This document shows positions 17,153 through 25,552 of a stretch of 64,000 nt of DNA, piece by piece; positions within the stretch are counted from its first letter, which is position 1; each line of letters starts with the position of its first letter. Under the pieces are notes generated by a model. That model had not been told where the DNA came from. It saw only the letters and a program-made list of their open reading frames with translations, and did not search any database. Location: NCBI GenBank assembly GCA_937867335.1, contig CALMKX010000369.1, forward strand, positions 1 through 64,000. The letters are read 5' to 3'. The stretch comes from an uncultured Acidobacteriota bacterium. GTDB lineage: Bacteria > Acidobacteriota > Thermoanaerobaculia > Multivoradales > SZUA-115. The position numbers and the translations under genes were made by a program.

Positions 17153-17748
17153 GGCCGGCCCCGCTGCGCCCTTGCGACAACCCCTTCCGCGTGCAGCGGT
17201 TGCGGGAGCTGCGCTACCGGGTGGCAGGCGGTTCGCTCGAAGGCCTGCTCGATCGCCTCGCCGAACTCGGCCAACGCGCCGCTCTGGTGGGGCCCGAGGG
17301 TAGCGGCAAGACCACTCTGCTCGGCCAGCTCCAGCCCCTGCTCGAAGCCCGCGGCTTCGAGGTTCGGCGCGCTCGGGTGTACAACGAGCCGCCCTTCTGG
17401 AGCCGAGCCGAAGCGCGAGCGCTGGTGGCCGGTGTCGGCGCGGGGCACTTCCTGCTGGTGGACGGTGCCGATGCGCTGCCCTCCTGGCGGCTGGCCCGTC
17501 TGAGATGGAATACCCGCAGGGCCGGTGGGCTCTTGATCACCAGCCACCAGGTGGGGCCCTTGCCCACTCTGCTCGAGTGCCGCACCTCGGAAGAGCTGCT
17601 TCGAGAGCTGGCGACCGAGCTCCTCGGTGCGGCCCCCGTCTCCGGCCTGCCGCCCCTCGACGAGGTCTACCGCCGCCACGGCGGCAATCTCCGCGAAGCG
17701 CTGAGGGAGCTCTACGACGTCTGCGCCGGCCTCGGGCCGGGCTGCTAG
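17149..17748 (+). CDS. P-loop NTPase of ExeA/AAA type
   Basis: A 199-aa ATPase starting at GTG 17149, overlapping the preceding stop by four bases. Walker A is GPEGSGKTTLLGQL (about residue 48) and Walker B HFLLVDGADALPSW (about residue 100). A sensor-like LLITSHQVG follows, so it looks like a compact AAA-type ATPase missing a C-terminal domain. It is the last gene of the five-gene coupled unit 13499-17748. Its partner could be the DUF3592 membrane protein, with ATP hydrolysis powering or gating some membrane process; that is inference from position. The stop lies 9 bases from the stop of the convergent PIN gene. Confidence 0.72.
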   Translation: MRPAPLRPCDNPFRVQRLRELRYRVAGGSLEGLLDRLAELGQRAALVGPEGSGKTTLLGQLQPLLEARGFEVRRARVYNEPPFWSRAEARALVAGVGAGHFLLVDGADALPSWRLARLRWNTRRAGGLLITSHQVGPLPTLLECRTSEELLRELATELLGAAPVSGLPPLDEVYRRHGGNLREALRELYDVCAGLGPGC

Positions 17749-17757
17749 GGGCGGCGG

Positions 17758-18165
17758 CTAGGGCACCAGCTCGAGGCGGAACCGGAAGGCGAGCGGACCG
17801 AAGTGCCGGCGGTCCACCGTGGCGATCTTGCGCAGCCCCAACTGGCTCGCCAGCGCCACCACCGCGGCATCGACGAAGCCCAGCTCGAGGTCCGCGAACT
17901 GGCGATTGAGCTCGGCCACCGTGGCATAGCCCTCGGCGGGCAGCTCGGCCACGAAGTAGTGGCCGTCCGCCAGGCCCTGGTAGAAGGCCGTTCGGGCCTG
18001 GCTCCCGAGGCGCTTGCCCAGGAGGTAGTCCACCTCAGGAATCACCGGCGCAGGAACGATCAAGCCTCGAGGATTTTCAGCGAGCAGAGACTTGGCGGCC
18101 TCGTGCCAGGAGTCGCTTCGGTCGTAGCCGGCGTAGAGGATGCCGGTGTCGAGCAGCAGCGCCAA
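17758..18165 (-). CDS. PIN-domain toxin, VapC-like
   Basis: A 135-aa PIN-domain protein, the usual VapC size. The acidic metal-binding residues of the RNase site are all present: Asp6 (LLLDTGILYAGYD), Glu44 (IPEVDYLLG), Asp99 (GFVDAAVVALA) and Asp118 (ATVDRRHFG). VapC toxins cleave tRNA or rRNA and are held inactive by the partner antitoxin. The small ribbon-helix-helix gene 4 bases upstream on the same strand is the expected partner. The gene converges with the P-loop ATPase gene. The RNA target cannot be told from sequence. Confidence 0.9.
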   Translation of the reverse strand: MALLLDTGILYAGYDRSDSWHEAAKSLLAENPRGLIVPAPVIPEVDYLLGKRLGSQARTAFYQGLADGHYFVAELPAEGYATVAELNRQFADLELGFVDAAVVALASQLGLRKIATVDRRHFGPLAFRFRLELVP

Positions 18166-18169
18166 ACGG

Positions 18170-18400
18170 TCAATCCCGCCCGAAGCCGAGTTCGTCGAGC
18201 ACTTCCTCGGCGCGCTCGGCGGTGTCGGCGTGGCCGCTGTCGAAGCCTCCGATCCCCGGAGGCAGGGCGCGGCCGTCGTCCGCCAGATAGGCCCGGACGG
18301 CTTCCCGCAACAGAACGGACATGGGCTGCTTCCTCTTCATGGCTTCGAGCTTGAGAAGAACCTCGAGGTCCGGCTCCAGATAGATGGTGGTCCGCTTCAT
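18170..18400 (-). CDS. Ribbon-helix-helix antitoxin of the PIN toxin
   Basis: A 76-aa protein from ATG 18400, beginning MKRTTIYLEPDLEVLL, the standard DNA-binding beta strand of ribbon-helix-helix antitoxins. A helical segment follows, then an acidic C-terminus (ERAEEVLDELGFGRD) that would wrap the toxin. It lies 4 bases ahead of the PIN gene, giving the usual antitoxin-toxin order. Such proteins repress their own promoter together with the toxin. An in-frame ATG at 18415 would add MSTAA; neither start has an obvious ribosome site, so the start is uncertain. Confidence 0.82.
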   Translation of the reverse strand: MKRTTIYLEPDLEVLLKLEAMKRKQPMSVLLREAVRAYLADDGRALPPGIGGFDSGHADTAERAEEVLDELGFGRD

Positions 18401-18547
18401 GGCTGCTGTCGACATAAGCAGCATACACCCCTCTCTCGATCGGCGCAAGACCTCAGCTCTCCTGCCACGACGGTGTCAGGAGGCTCGAGAGATGCTCTCT
18501 CCCAGCCGAGGAAGGTCTTCGGCGGAACTCGACCCGGAGGGATCGAC

Positions 18548-19024
18548 ATGAACCTCAAGCAGGAAGCCCTGGCGAGCATCGCCCCGATCCACAAATTCTT
18601 CGACCGCAGCACGCGCTGCCTCGGCGAAGACGATTCCGCCTTCCGCCCGCGCGAGGGCATGCTGCGCGTGGCCGAGCATGTGGCTCAGGTGGCCCAGGTG
18701 ATCGACTGGTTCCGCGTCGGCGCCCTCGAGGACAGCTGGGACATGGACTTCGAAGCTGCGGTCCAGGCGGTCGCCAAGGTGACCTCGCTCCAGGAAGCCC
18801 GGCAATACCTGGCCGATGCCTGCGACCGACTGAAAACGGCCCTCGAGGCGACGTCGGAAGCACGCCTGGCGGAGATGTTGCCGGACAACCCGATTCTGCC
18901 GGGCCGGCCGCGTTACCACTTGATCGAAGCCATCGTCGACCACACCGCCCACCACCGCGGCGCCCTCACGGTCTACGCGCGGCTCCTGGGCAAGACGCCC
19001 GACATGCCCTACGCCGAGGACTGA
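18548..19024 (+). CDS. DinB-family metal-dependent protein
   Basis: A 158-aa four-helix-bundle protein of the DinB/YfiT type. Start at ATG 18548 with GGAGGG 7 bases upstream. The metal-binding histidines are seen in RVAEHVAQVAQVIDW and in IVDHTAHHRGALTVYARLLG near the C-terminus, the hallmark HxxxH placement. Members include thiol-dependent transferases and DNA-damage-induced proteins of unknown activity, so the reaction cannot be named. Its last 16 bases overlap the end of the WYL regulator gene on the other strand. DinB genes next to YafY-type WYL regulators are a common pairing. Confidence 0.88.
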   Translation: MNLKQEALASIAPIHKFFDRSTRCLGEDDSAFRPREGMLRVAEHVAQVAQVIDWFRVGALEDSWDMDFEAAVQAVAKVTSLQEARQYLADACDRLKTALEATSEARLAEMLPDNPILPGRPRYHLIEAIVDHTAHHRGALTVYARLLGKTPDMPYAED

Positions 19025-19704
19025 GCTCGCTCCCGCTCCATGCGGGAGTGGAAGTCTTCGAGCGTCTTGCCCGGCTCGGGCTTGAACAGCTCGGGCAGGA
19101 CCTCGAAGCTCTGGAAGCGATCCAGACGGAAGGCGCGGAAATCGCCGCGCAGCTCGCACCAGGCGAGCAGCAGCCAGGCGGGCGGATGGAAAGCGAGGGC
19201 GAGGGGGCGTAGGCGTCGCTCGGTCTCGCGCCCGTGTTCGTCGCGATAGGAGAGCTCGATCACCCGGTGCTGGTGGATGGCCTGGCGCATCGCCGACAGG
19301 GGCAGGCGCTCGGCCAGCCGCTCTCCCCAGGTGGGCACGTAAAGCGGCGTCTCTTCGATCATCGGTGACAGGCTTCGGGGCAACGCGGCTTCGATCTTGG
19401 CCAGCGCCTCGGCGGCGGAACGGGCCAGCCGCTGGTCCCCCCAGGCTTCCACCACCCGGGCTCCCAGCACCATGGCCTCGACCTCTTCGCGATCGAACAT
19501 CAAGGGAGGCAGGTCGAAGCCGCGCAGCTGGTAGCCCACTCCGGCCTCGCCGGTGATCGGCACTCCCGAGGAGGCGAGATCGGCGATGTCGCGGTAGACG
19601 GTACGCTCGGAAACCTCCAAGCGCTCGGCCAGGCTGCGGGCCGTCACCACCCGTCCTCGGCGCAGCTGGAGCAGCAAGCGAAACAGGCGGTCGGCACGCC
19701 GCAT
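19009..19704 (-). CDS. YafY-type HTH/WYL transcriptional regulator
   Basis: Start at ATG 19704 gives 231 aa; the longer frame to 19791 adds a poorly conserved N-terminus. Residues 1-55 are a winged helix-turn-helix of the DeoR class (TARSLAERLEVSERTVYRDI). The rest is a WYL ligand-sensing domain (RVIELSYRDEHGRETERRLR, then PLALAFHPPAWLLLAWCEL and FRLDRFQSFEVL). Such regulators sense small ligands or nucleic acid and control neighbouring genes. The gene converges with the DinB gene with a 16-base overlap of coding ends, which fits regulation of that neighbour, though this is not shown. Confidence 0.9.
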   Translation of the reverse strand: MRRADRLFRLLLQLRRGRVVTARSLAERLEVSERTVYRDIADLASSGVPITGEAGVGYQLRGFDLPPLMFDREEVEAMVLGARVVEAWGDQRLARSAAEALAKIEAALPRSLSPMIEETPLYVPTWGERLAERLPLSAMRQAIHQHRVIELSYRDEHGRETERRLRPLALAFHPPAWLLLAWCELRGDFRAFRLDRFQSFEVLPELFKPEPGKTLEDFHSRMERERAQSSA

Positions 19705-19861
19705 TGCGATCGCGAACCTCGAAATCCAGGAAGAAGGCTGAGGGCTCTCCGCTCTGGGCCCGATGCGAGCGGTACCGGGGGAGGCTAGCACCCGCCCCCG
19801 GGAGGGTCAACGCCGCCTCGAGCGCAGCTGCTAGACTTCGGTCCGCTGCTCCGACCCCGAG

Positions 19862-21166
19862 GTGACCATGCGCCGAGCCTTGCTGACACTCGCGATTTCG
19901 TTGAGCCTCAGCCTCACCGCCCACGCCGCTCCACGCACGCTGGTCTATGCCGGCCGGCTGATCGACGGCTCTTCTCCTTCCGCCCGCACGCAGGTGACGG
20001 TGTTGGTCGAAAACGGCAAGGTGGTCGCCGTGGAGAATGGCTACCGGGCTGCGGCCGCCGGCGAGACCGTGATCGATCTCAAAGACCAGACGGTGATGCC
20101 GGGGTTCATCGACCTTCACGTCCATCTCGGCTTCGAGCCCTCGCCCCAGCAGTACCTCGAGCGGTTCACCTTGAACGCGGCGGACTTCGCCCTGCGCGCG
20201 GCGGCTCACGCCCGCACCACCCTCGGCGCCGGTTTCACCACCGTGCGCAATCTCGGCGACTCGGACAACGTCACCCTCTCGCTGCGCGAAGCGATCCGCA
20301 AAGGCTGGGTGCCGGGGCCGCGAATCTTCAGCGCCGGCAAGGCCATCGCCACCACCGGCGGCCATGCGGACCCGACCAACGGCTGGTCGGAGGACATCCA
20401 GTTCGACCCCGGGCCCCGCGAAGGGGTGATCAATGGCGTCGACGACGCCCGCAAGGCGGTTCGCCAGCGCTACAAGGACGGCGCCGACCTGATCAAGATC
20501 ACGGCCACCGGCGGCGTACTCTCGCTGGCCAAGAGCCCGGACGCCCCGCAATTCCGTGAGGAAGAGATCCGCGCCATCGTGGAGACCGCCCACGACTACG
20601 GCTTCACCGTGGCCGCTCACGCCCACGGCGCCGAGGGCATGAAGCGGGCCATCCGCGCCGGTGTCGATTCGATCGAGCACGGTACCCGGGCCGACGACGA
20701 GGTGTTCCAGCTGATGGTGGAGCACGGCACCTACCTGGTGCCCACGCTCTCAGCCGGTCGCTACGTGGCCGACAAGGCGAAGATCGACGGCTTCTATCCC
20801 GAGGTGGTGCGCCCCAAGGCCGCAGCGATCGGCCCGGAGGCGGCGCAGATGTTCCGGCGCGCCCTGGCCAAGGGAGTGAAGATCGGCTTCGGCACGGACG
20901 CCGGCGTCTACCCCCACGGCGAGAACGCCCGCGAGTTCCTCTACCTGGTAGAAGGCGGCATGACGCCCATGGCGGCGCTCCAGGCGGCCACCCGCGAGGC
21001 GGCCCGGCTGCTCCACCAGGAAGAGGTGCTGGGCACCGTGGCCCCCGGCAGATACGCTGATCTGGTGGCCACCCGCCGCAACCCTCTCGAGGACATCTCG
21101 GCCGTTCTGGACGTGGACTTCGTGATGAAGGAAGGCGTGGTCTTCAAGAGCCCCTCGGCCCCCTGA
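19862..21166 (+). CDS. Exported metal-dependent amidohydrolase (imidazolonepropionase/prolidase-like)
   Basis: A 434-aa amidohydrolase with a signal peptide ([19 protein letters not shown], cut near residue 22). The metal site is complete: [12 protein letters not shown], the lysine in [11 protein letters not shown], histidines in AAHAHGAEG and [10 protein letters not shown], and the aspartate in [13 protein letters not shown]. The closest pattern is the broad group of imidazolonepropionase-related hydrolases, several of which are Xaa-Arg or Xaa-Pro dipeptidases. The substrate is probably a dipeptide or N-acylated amino acid, but that is family-based. The start could be GTG 19862 or ATG 19868; both keep the signal peptide. 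Confidence 0.9.
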   Translation: MTMRRALLTLAISLSLSLTAHAAPRTLVYAGRLIDGSSPSARTQVTVLVENGKVVAVENGYRAAAAGETVIDLKDQTVMPGFIDLHVHLGFEPSPQQYLERFTLNAADFALRAAAHARTTLGAGFTTVRNLGDSDNVTLSLREAIRKGWVPGPRIFSAGKAIATTGGHADPTNGWSEDIQFDPGPREGVINGVDDARKAVRQRYKDGADLIKITATGGVLSLAKSPDAPQFREEEIRAIVETAHDYGFTVAAHAHGAEGMKRAIRAGVDSIEHGTRADDEVFQLMVEHGTYLVPTLSAGRYVADKAKIDGFYPEVVRPKAAAIGPEAAQMFRRALAKGVKIGFGTDAGVYPHGENAREFLYLVEGGMTPMAALQAATREAARLLHQEEVLGTVAPGRYADLVATRRNPLEDISAVLDVDFVMKEGVVFKSPSAP

Positions 21167-21204
21167 AGCCGGGCCGAAGGGCTGGCGCTCCAATCCCCCG
21201 CAGC

Positions 21205-21237
21205 GCCGGTGGCGGTTCTCGCGGCAACGCCACCGGC
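21205..21237. terminator. Stem-loop between convergent genes
   Basis: A perfect 10-base inverted repeat, GCCGGTGGCG with CGCCACCGGC, spaced by 13 bases, lies between the stop of the amidohydrolase (21166) and the stop of the Cys-rich gene (21255). It probably ends transcription from both sides; it has no T-run. Confidence 0.5.
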
Positions 21238-21254
21238 TCCGTCGGTTCGTGGCC

Positions 21255-21692
21255 CTAGCAGGTCGACTCGCGGCAACCGTGCGTTGCGTAGCCGTCGATC
21301 CGGTATACGCCCGGGGAGACCTGCTGGCATGGCACCGTCTGGATCACGTTCAGGTGGCAGGCGCCCGCGGTGAAGCCGCAGGTGGTATCTGCGAGGCTGC
21401 GCAGGAGCGTGGTCAGGTTGGTGAGGGCCACCGAGCAGCTGCTGCCTGTGGCATAGGTGGTGGCCGTAGTGAGAGCACCGGAGTCCTGGCAAAAGACCTG
21501 GCAGCCGCCCACCCTCGGCTCGGCAGCCGGCGTCAAGCCGAGAGGATCGGCCTGCAACAGGGCGGCCCGGGCATCCTCCCCGCTCCGAGCGTCGCAGGGA
21601 GTCGATTGCGGTGCAGCCAGCACGGGCTGTAGGAATACGAGGCCGAGGATGGCGGCCAGGCTCAGGGCTCGAAACAGGCTCTTCTTCATCAT
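21255..21692 (-). CDS. Small secreted cysteine-rich protein of unknown function
   Basis: A 145-aa protein with a clear signal peptide (MMKKSLFRALSLAAILGLVF, cleavage after VLA near residue 26) and a mature part of about 119 residues with nine cysteines, one of them the last residue. Segments include GGCQVFCQDSGAL, GFTAGACHL and THGCRESTC. No known domain is recognised; disulfide bonding in the periplasm or outside the cell is likely. CAAGGAGATCGG precedes the ATG, and an AT-rich promoter candidate lies at 21725-21751. An odd cysteine count leaves one free thiol or an intermolecular bond. Confidence 0.72.
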   Translation of the reverse strand: MMKKSLFRALSLAAILGLVFLQPVLAAPQSTPCDARSGEDARAALLQADPLGLTPAAEPRVGGCQVFCQDSGALTTATTYATGSSCSVALTNLTTLLRSLADTTCGFTAGACHLNVIQTVPCQQVSPGVYRIDGYATHGCRESTC

Positions 21693-21724
21693 CCGATCTC
21701 CTTGTGGTTAGAAACAGTGACATG

Positions 21725-21751
21725 ATATTAGGAATAGCAGAATACTAGCAA
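21725..21751 (-). promoter_or_regulatory. Candidate promoter of the Cys-rich secreted protein gene
   Basis: On the minus strand TTGCTA (21751-21746) and TAATAT (21730-21725) are spaced by 15 bases, slightly short of ideal. The surrounding 100 bases are markedly AT-rich for this genome, as expected of a promoter. Confidence 0.4.
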
Positions 21752-21840
21752 TGGAATTACTCTCGTGCCATTAGACAACACTTGAGGACAGAGACCTCTC
21801 TGGAGACTCTCGCTGGAGGGCGTGCTGTTTCGGACTCTTA

Positions 21841-22200
21841 CTAGCGCGGAGTCCGGCCCCGCCAGCGGCCGCCACGGATTCTGGGCAGGCCTGGATCTTC
21901 GCTGCCGGGGAGGAAGTACGCCCAGGCCCTCGGCGCGCGCTCGAGGGCGACCGGCCGGCGCTCGAAGAGGGTGGGGTGCTCCTCGAACTCGTCGAGCCTC
22001 AGCAGCAGTGGAGGGCTCACCACGTAGAGCTCGCCGTGAACCCGGCCAGCGCCTGCTTCGACCAACGCCGGGTAGGGCCCGCAGTCGAGCAGGGCGTAGC
22101 CCTTTCGAGTGAGGGCGGCGCCCACCCGGTGGCTGCCGTCGAGCAGACGATGGTTGCGCTCTCCCTCGAGCAGGGTGCCGTAGACGAAAAGCAAGGGCAT
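21841..22200 (-). CDS. Gamma-glutamylcyclotransferase family protein
   Basis: A 119-aa protein of the AIG2/GGCT fold. The N-terminus LFVYGTLLEGERNHRLL carries the YGTL substrate-binding loop, and the general acid glutamate is in RLDEFEEHPTLFERRPV. The length is normal. Family members release 5-oxoproline from gamma-glutamyl peptides or amines, but many bacterial copies are uncharacterised. The stop at 21841 and the divergent oxidoreductase start (22241) leave it alone; only 40 bases separate the two starts, so their promoters must overlap. Confidence 0.85.
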   Translation of the reverse strand: MPLLFVYGTLLEGERNHRLLDGSHRVGAALTRKGYALLDCGPYPALVEAGAGRVHGELYVVSPPLLLRLDEFEEHPTLFERRPVALERAPRAWAYFLPGSEDPGLPRIRGGRWRGRTPR

Positions 22201-22240
22201 GGTGGGTCTCGTTCGGCCGAACCATTATCATCTACCCACC

Positions 22241-24322
22241 ATGGCGGAGACGAACGGCACCACGCACCGCACCTACTGCCCGCTCGATTGCCCGGACTGC
22301 TGCAGCCTCGAGGTGAAAGTCGAAGGCGGCAAGGTGGTGAAGCTCGACGGCGACCAGCGCAACCCGGTCACGCAGGGCTTCATCTGCACCAAGGTGCGCC
22401 ACTTCCCGCAGCGGCTCTATGGCCCCAAACGCTTGCTCCGCCCCGGCGTGCGCGATGGCGCCAAGGGCGAGGGCAAGTTCCGCCCCGTCTCCTGGGGGGA
22501 GGCCCTCGACCTGGTGGCCGGCAAGCTGAGGGAAACCGTCGATCGCCACGGCGGGGAAGCCATCCTGCCCTACTCCTACGGCGGCGGCAACGGCGTGCTC
22601 AGCCAGGATGCCTACGACGCTCGGCTGTTCCGCCGCCTGGGGGCTCTGAACCTGGCGCCCACGGTCTGCGCGGCAGCCACCTCGCGAGCCGCCGAAGCGA
22701 TGTATGGGCAATTTCCCGGCGTGGCCTACCAAGACGTGGCCGAAGCCCGTCTGGTGGTGGTTTGGGGAGCCAACCCTTCCGTCTCGAGCATCCACCTGGT
22801 GCCCTATGTGTTGGAGGCCAAGCGGCGCGGCGCCCGGCTGGTGGTGATCGACCCGCGACGCATCGCCCTCGCCAAACAGGCGGATCTCCACCTGGCCGTC
22901 AACCCGGGGACCGACCTCGCGGTCGCTTTGTCGCTCGTCCGCTGGCTGTTCGCTTCCGGCCGGGCCGACCGCCGCTTCCTCACCGAGCATGCCGACGGCG
23001 CCGAGGAGCTCGAGCGCCGGGCCGAGCCCTGGACGTTCGAAGCCGCTGCGAGCGTGGCCGGCGTGCCGGCTTCCGATCTCGAGACCTTCGCGCGCTGGTA
23101 CGCCGAGAGCTCCCCGGCCCTGATCCGCTGCGGCTGGGGCCCCGAACGCAACCGCAACGGCGGCTCCGCGGTGGCCGCCATCCTCACGCTGCCGGCGGTG
23201 GCCGGCAAGTTCGGCGTCCGGGGCGGCGGCTACATGCTGTCGAACGCCTCCGCGTGGAACCTGAGCACCGAGGGGGCGGTGGCCGCCCCCCCCACGGACA
23301 CGCCTACGCTCAACATGAACCGGCTCGGCAGAGCTCTGCTGGGCGAGACCAAGCTCGAGATCCGCCTGCTCTTCGTGTTCAACTCCAACCCCCTCGCCAC
23401 GCTTCCCGAGCAGGAGAAGGTGCGGGCGGGCCTGCGCCGCGAGGACCTCTTCACGGTGGTCTTCGACCCGGTACTCACCGACACGGCCCGCTACGCCGAC
23501 GTGGTGCTGCCGGCCACGACCTTCCTCGAACAGGCCGAGCTCTCCCGTGGCTATGGCGCTTACGTGGCCCAACGCAGCCGGCCGGTGATCGCCCCCGTGG
23601 GCGAGTCCCGATCGAACTTCGAGGTCTTCCGGGACCTGGTGCGCCAACTGGGCCTCGGTCGCCCCGGCGACCCGGAGGATCCCGAAGAGTGGGTGGCGGC
23701 CGCCCTGGGTGCGGATGGGAGAGCCGAGGAGCTCGCTCCGCTGCTCGCCGAGCAGGGCATCGGCCCGGCGCGCTTTCCCCGCCCCGTGCAGATGGTGGAT
23801 GTTCTGCCGGCGACCGCCAACGGGCGCATCCAGCTCTGCTCCGAGGATCTCGACCAGGAGACCGGCGGCTGGCTCTATCACTTCCGGCCCAACCCAGAAG
23901 AGCGGGCGGGCTCGCTGACGCTGATCTCGCCGGCCACCTCGAAAGCGGTCTGCTCCACCCTGGGCGAGCTCGACGGCAAGGTCGCGAGCCTGGAGCTCCA
24001 TCCGGACGACGCCGCCGCCCGCGGCCTCGAGCCCGGGGACATCGTGCGGGTATGGAACTACCTGGGCGAGGTTCGCTGCCCGCTGGCCCTCTCACGCGAC
24101 CTGCGGCCGGGAGTGGCCTTCCTGCCCAAGGCGCTCTGGAGCCACCACACCCTGAACGGCGTCACCGCCAACGCCCTGGCCGCCAACCATCCCACGGACT
24201 TCGCCGAGGGAGCCACCTTCAACGATGCCCGGGTGGAAGTGGAGCTGGTGGAGCGTCCTACCAGGCCGGTCGCCGGGGAGAGCCAAGAGCCTGCGTTCGA
24301 GCTCCTAGCCGGCGGCGGGTAG
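22241..24322 (+). CDS. Molybdopterin-dependent oxidoreductase, DMSO reductase family
   Basis: Start at ATG 22241 gives 693 aa. The N-terminal [4Fe-4S] site is present as CPLDCPDCCSLEV followed by FICTKVRHF. The MopB body has typical segments: PVSWGEALDLVAGKL, VVWGANPSVSS, RRGARLVVIDPRR and YADVVLPATTFLEQAELSRG. The C-terminal domain has ELHPDDAAARGLEPGDIVRV. The presumed metal-ligand region is LAPTVCAAATSRAAEAMYG. The protein appears soluble and has no signal peptide, so it should be cytoplasmic. Close relatives are widely annotated but biochemically undefined; no dedicated partner subunit lies nearby. The 3' end overlaps the M16-like gene on the other strand by 18 bases. Confidence 0.88.
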   Translation: MAETNGTTHRTYCPLDCPDCCSLEVKVEGGKVVKLDGDQRNPVTQGFICTKVRHFPQRLYGPKRLLRPGVRDGAKGEGKFRPVSWGEALDLVAGKLRETVDRHGGEAILPYSYGGGNGVLSQDAYDARLFRRLGALNLAPTVCAAATSRAAEAMYGQFPGVAYQDVAEARLVVVWGANPSVSSIHLVPYVLEAKRRGARLVVIDPRRIALAKQADLHLAVNPGTDLAVALSLVRWLFASGRADRRFLTEHADGAEELERRAEPWTFEAAASVAGVPASDLETFARWYAESSPALIRCGWGPERNRNGGSAVAAILTLPAVAGKFGVRGGGYMLSNASAWNLSTEGAVAAPPTDTPTLNMNRLGRALLGETKLEIRLLFVFNSNPLATLPEQEKVRAGLRREDLFTVVFDPVLTDTARYADVVLPATTFLEQAELSRGYGAYVAQRSRPVIAPVGESRSNFEVFRDLVRQLGLGRPGDPEDPEEWVAAALGADGRAEELAPLLAEQGIGPARFPRPVQMVDVLPATANGRIQLCSEDLDQETGGWLYHFRPNPEERAGSLTLISPATSKAVCSTLGELDGKVASLELHPDDAAARGLEPGDIVRVWNYLGEVRCPLALSRDLRPGVAFLPKALWSHHTLNGVTANALAANHPTDFAEGATFNDARVEVELVERPTRPVAGESQEPAFELLAGGG

Positions 24323-25552
24323 GCCGATCGTCACCTTGAGCTCTTGGGGCCGGATGTGCCGGCGGGCGAGCTCCTCGAGGCTCGGGCGGTCGAGCTCCTG
24401 CAGGCGCTTCGCCCGCAGCTCGAGGTCGTCCTCGGGAAGGCCGTAGAACAGCGCCTCGACCAACAGATCCGCGTATTGCCGGGCGGTCTCTCGCCGGAAC
24501 GGCTCGCGGCCCAGCAGATAGGCGCGGGCTTCGTTCACCTCGTCATCCCCAAGGCCCTGCTCGACCAGCCGCTCGAGCTCCTCTCTCACCCCTCGCTCCG
24601 CCTGCGCCGCGGTTTCCGGCGAAGTGCCCACGTAGGCGATCAGCCGGCCCGGGTCGAGCCCCGCACCCAGAGTGGTCTGAGCGAAGGTCGAGTAGGCCAG
24701 CCCTTCTTGCTCGCGGATTCGCCCGGGGATACGCCCGGCGAGGCCGGCTCCGGCGCCGAGGATCACTGCGAGGAGCTCGAGGGGCAGGTAGTCGGGATGG
24801 CGGCGGTCCACCGTGAGATGGCCGAGGTAGAGATGGGCCTGCTCGCCGGTGCGGATGGGCACCACCTGGCGGCTGCCGAGCCCCACGGGCCGGGGCGGCT
24901 CGACGAACGGCAGCGACGGAGCCGCCACCGGTAGGGCGAACAGCTCTTCGATGCGCCGGCGGACGGCGTCCGGCTCGAGCTCCCCCGTCACCACCACGAT
25001 CGCGCCTTCCGCTACCGAGCTCTGGTGAAAGGCCCGACAAGCCTCGGCATCGACCAGCGCGAGCCCCTCTGGAGTGCCCAGCACCGGGCGCTGGCGGGGA
25101 TGAGGATGGTAGAGCTGGGCGCTGAAGCGCCAGGCGGTGGCCACTTCGGGTTGATCCCCCAGGCTCGCGAGCTCGGCGGTCGCCTGCCGCGCCAGCCAAT
25201 CGCAGCGGTCGGCCGGGAAAGTGGGCTCGAGAGCGATCTCCGCGGCCCAGGCGAGCGCCCGGTCGAGGTCCGAGGCCAGCGCTTCGAGCCCCAAGGTCAG
25301 GCTCTCGGCGGTGCCGGAAGTCTGCAGGATCATCCCCCGGCCCTCGAGATCCTCCGCCAGCTGCCTCCAGCCGCGGCGGCGGGTCCCTTCAGCGAGCATC
25401 CGGCCGGTGACGAGAGCCTGGCCGGGAATCGTCTCGCAACGGGCTCCTCCGGGGAAGAGCACGCGGACCGAGACGATCGGCATGCCCTCGACGCGGCGGA
25501 CGGCCGAGCGGAGTCGGGGCTTTTCGGGCGGAGCGCTTGCAGCGAGGCTCAA
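24305..25552 (-). CDS. M16-family peptidase-like protein without zinc site (R/Y partner subunit)
   Basis: A 415-aa M16 (insulinase/PqqL-type) protein. The N-terminal half lacks the HxxEH zinc motif: where it is expected there is ALVTGRMLAEGTRRR. The C-terminal half keeps IREQEGLAYSTFAQT, the arginine/tyrosine loop that completes the active site of the partner subunit. Such inactive subunits pair with a catalytic M16 protein to form a heterodimeric peptide-degrading clamp. Its ATG overlaps the stop of the catalytic gene by four bases. It runs convergently into the molybdopterin oxidoreductase gene. Confidence 0.9.
   Translation of the reverse strand: MSLAASAPPEKPRLRSAVRRVEGMPIVSVRVLFPGGARCETIPGQALVTGRMLAEGTRRRGWRQLAEDLEGRGMILQTSGTAESLTLGLEALASDLDRALAWAAEIALEPTFPADRCDWLARQATAELASLGDQPEVATAWRFSAQLYHPHPRQRPVLGTPEGLALVDAEACRAFHQSSVAEGAIVVVTGELEPDAVRRRIEELFALPVAAPSLPFVEPPRPVGLGSRQVVPIRTGEQAHLYLGHLTVDRRHPDYLPLELLAVILGAGAGLAGRIPGRIREQEGLAYSTFAQTTLGAGLDPGRLIAYVGTSPETAAQAERGVREELERLVEQGLGDDEVNEARAYLLGREPFRRETARQYADLLVEALFYGLPEDDLELRAKRLQELDRPSLEELARRHIRPQELKVTIGLPAAG

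Noticed and set aside
18476-20725. 749-codon minus-strand frame across DinB, WYL and amidohydrolase genes
   Set aside because: It covers three genes supported by homology and shows only shadow composition.
22241-24322. Second selenocysteine enzyme
   Set aside because: The reading frame of this molybdopterin oxidoreductase has no internal TGA and its metal-ligand region is ordinary.
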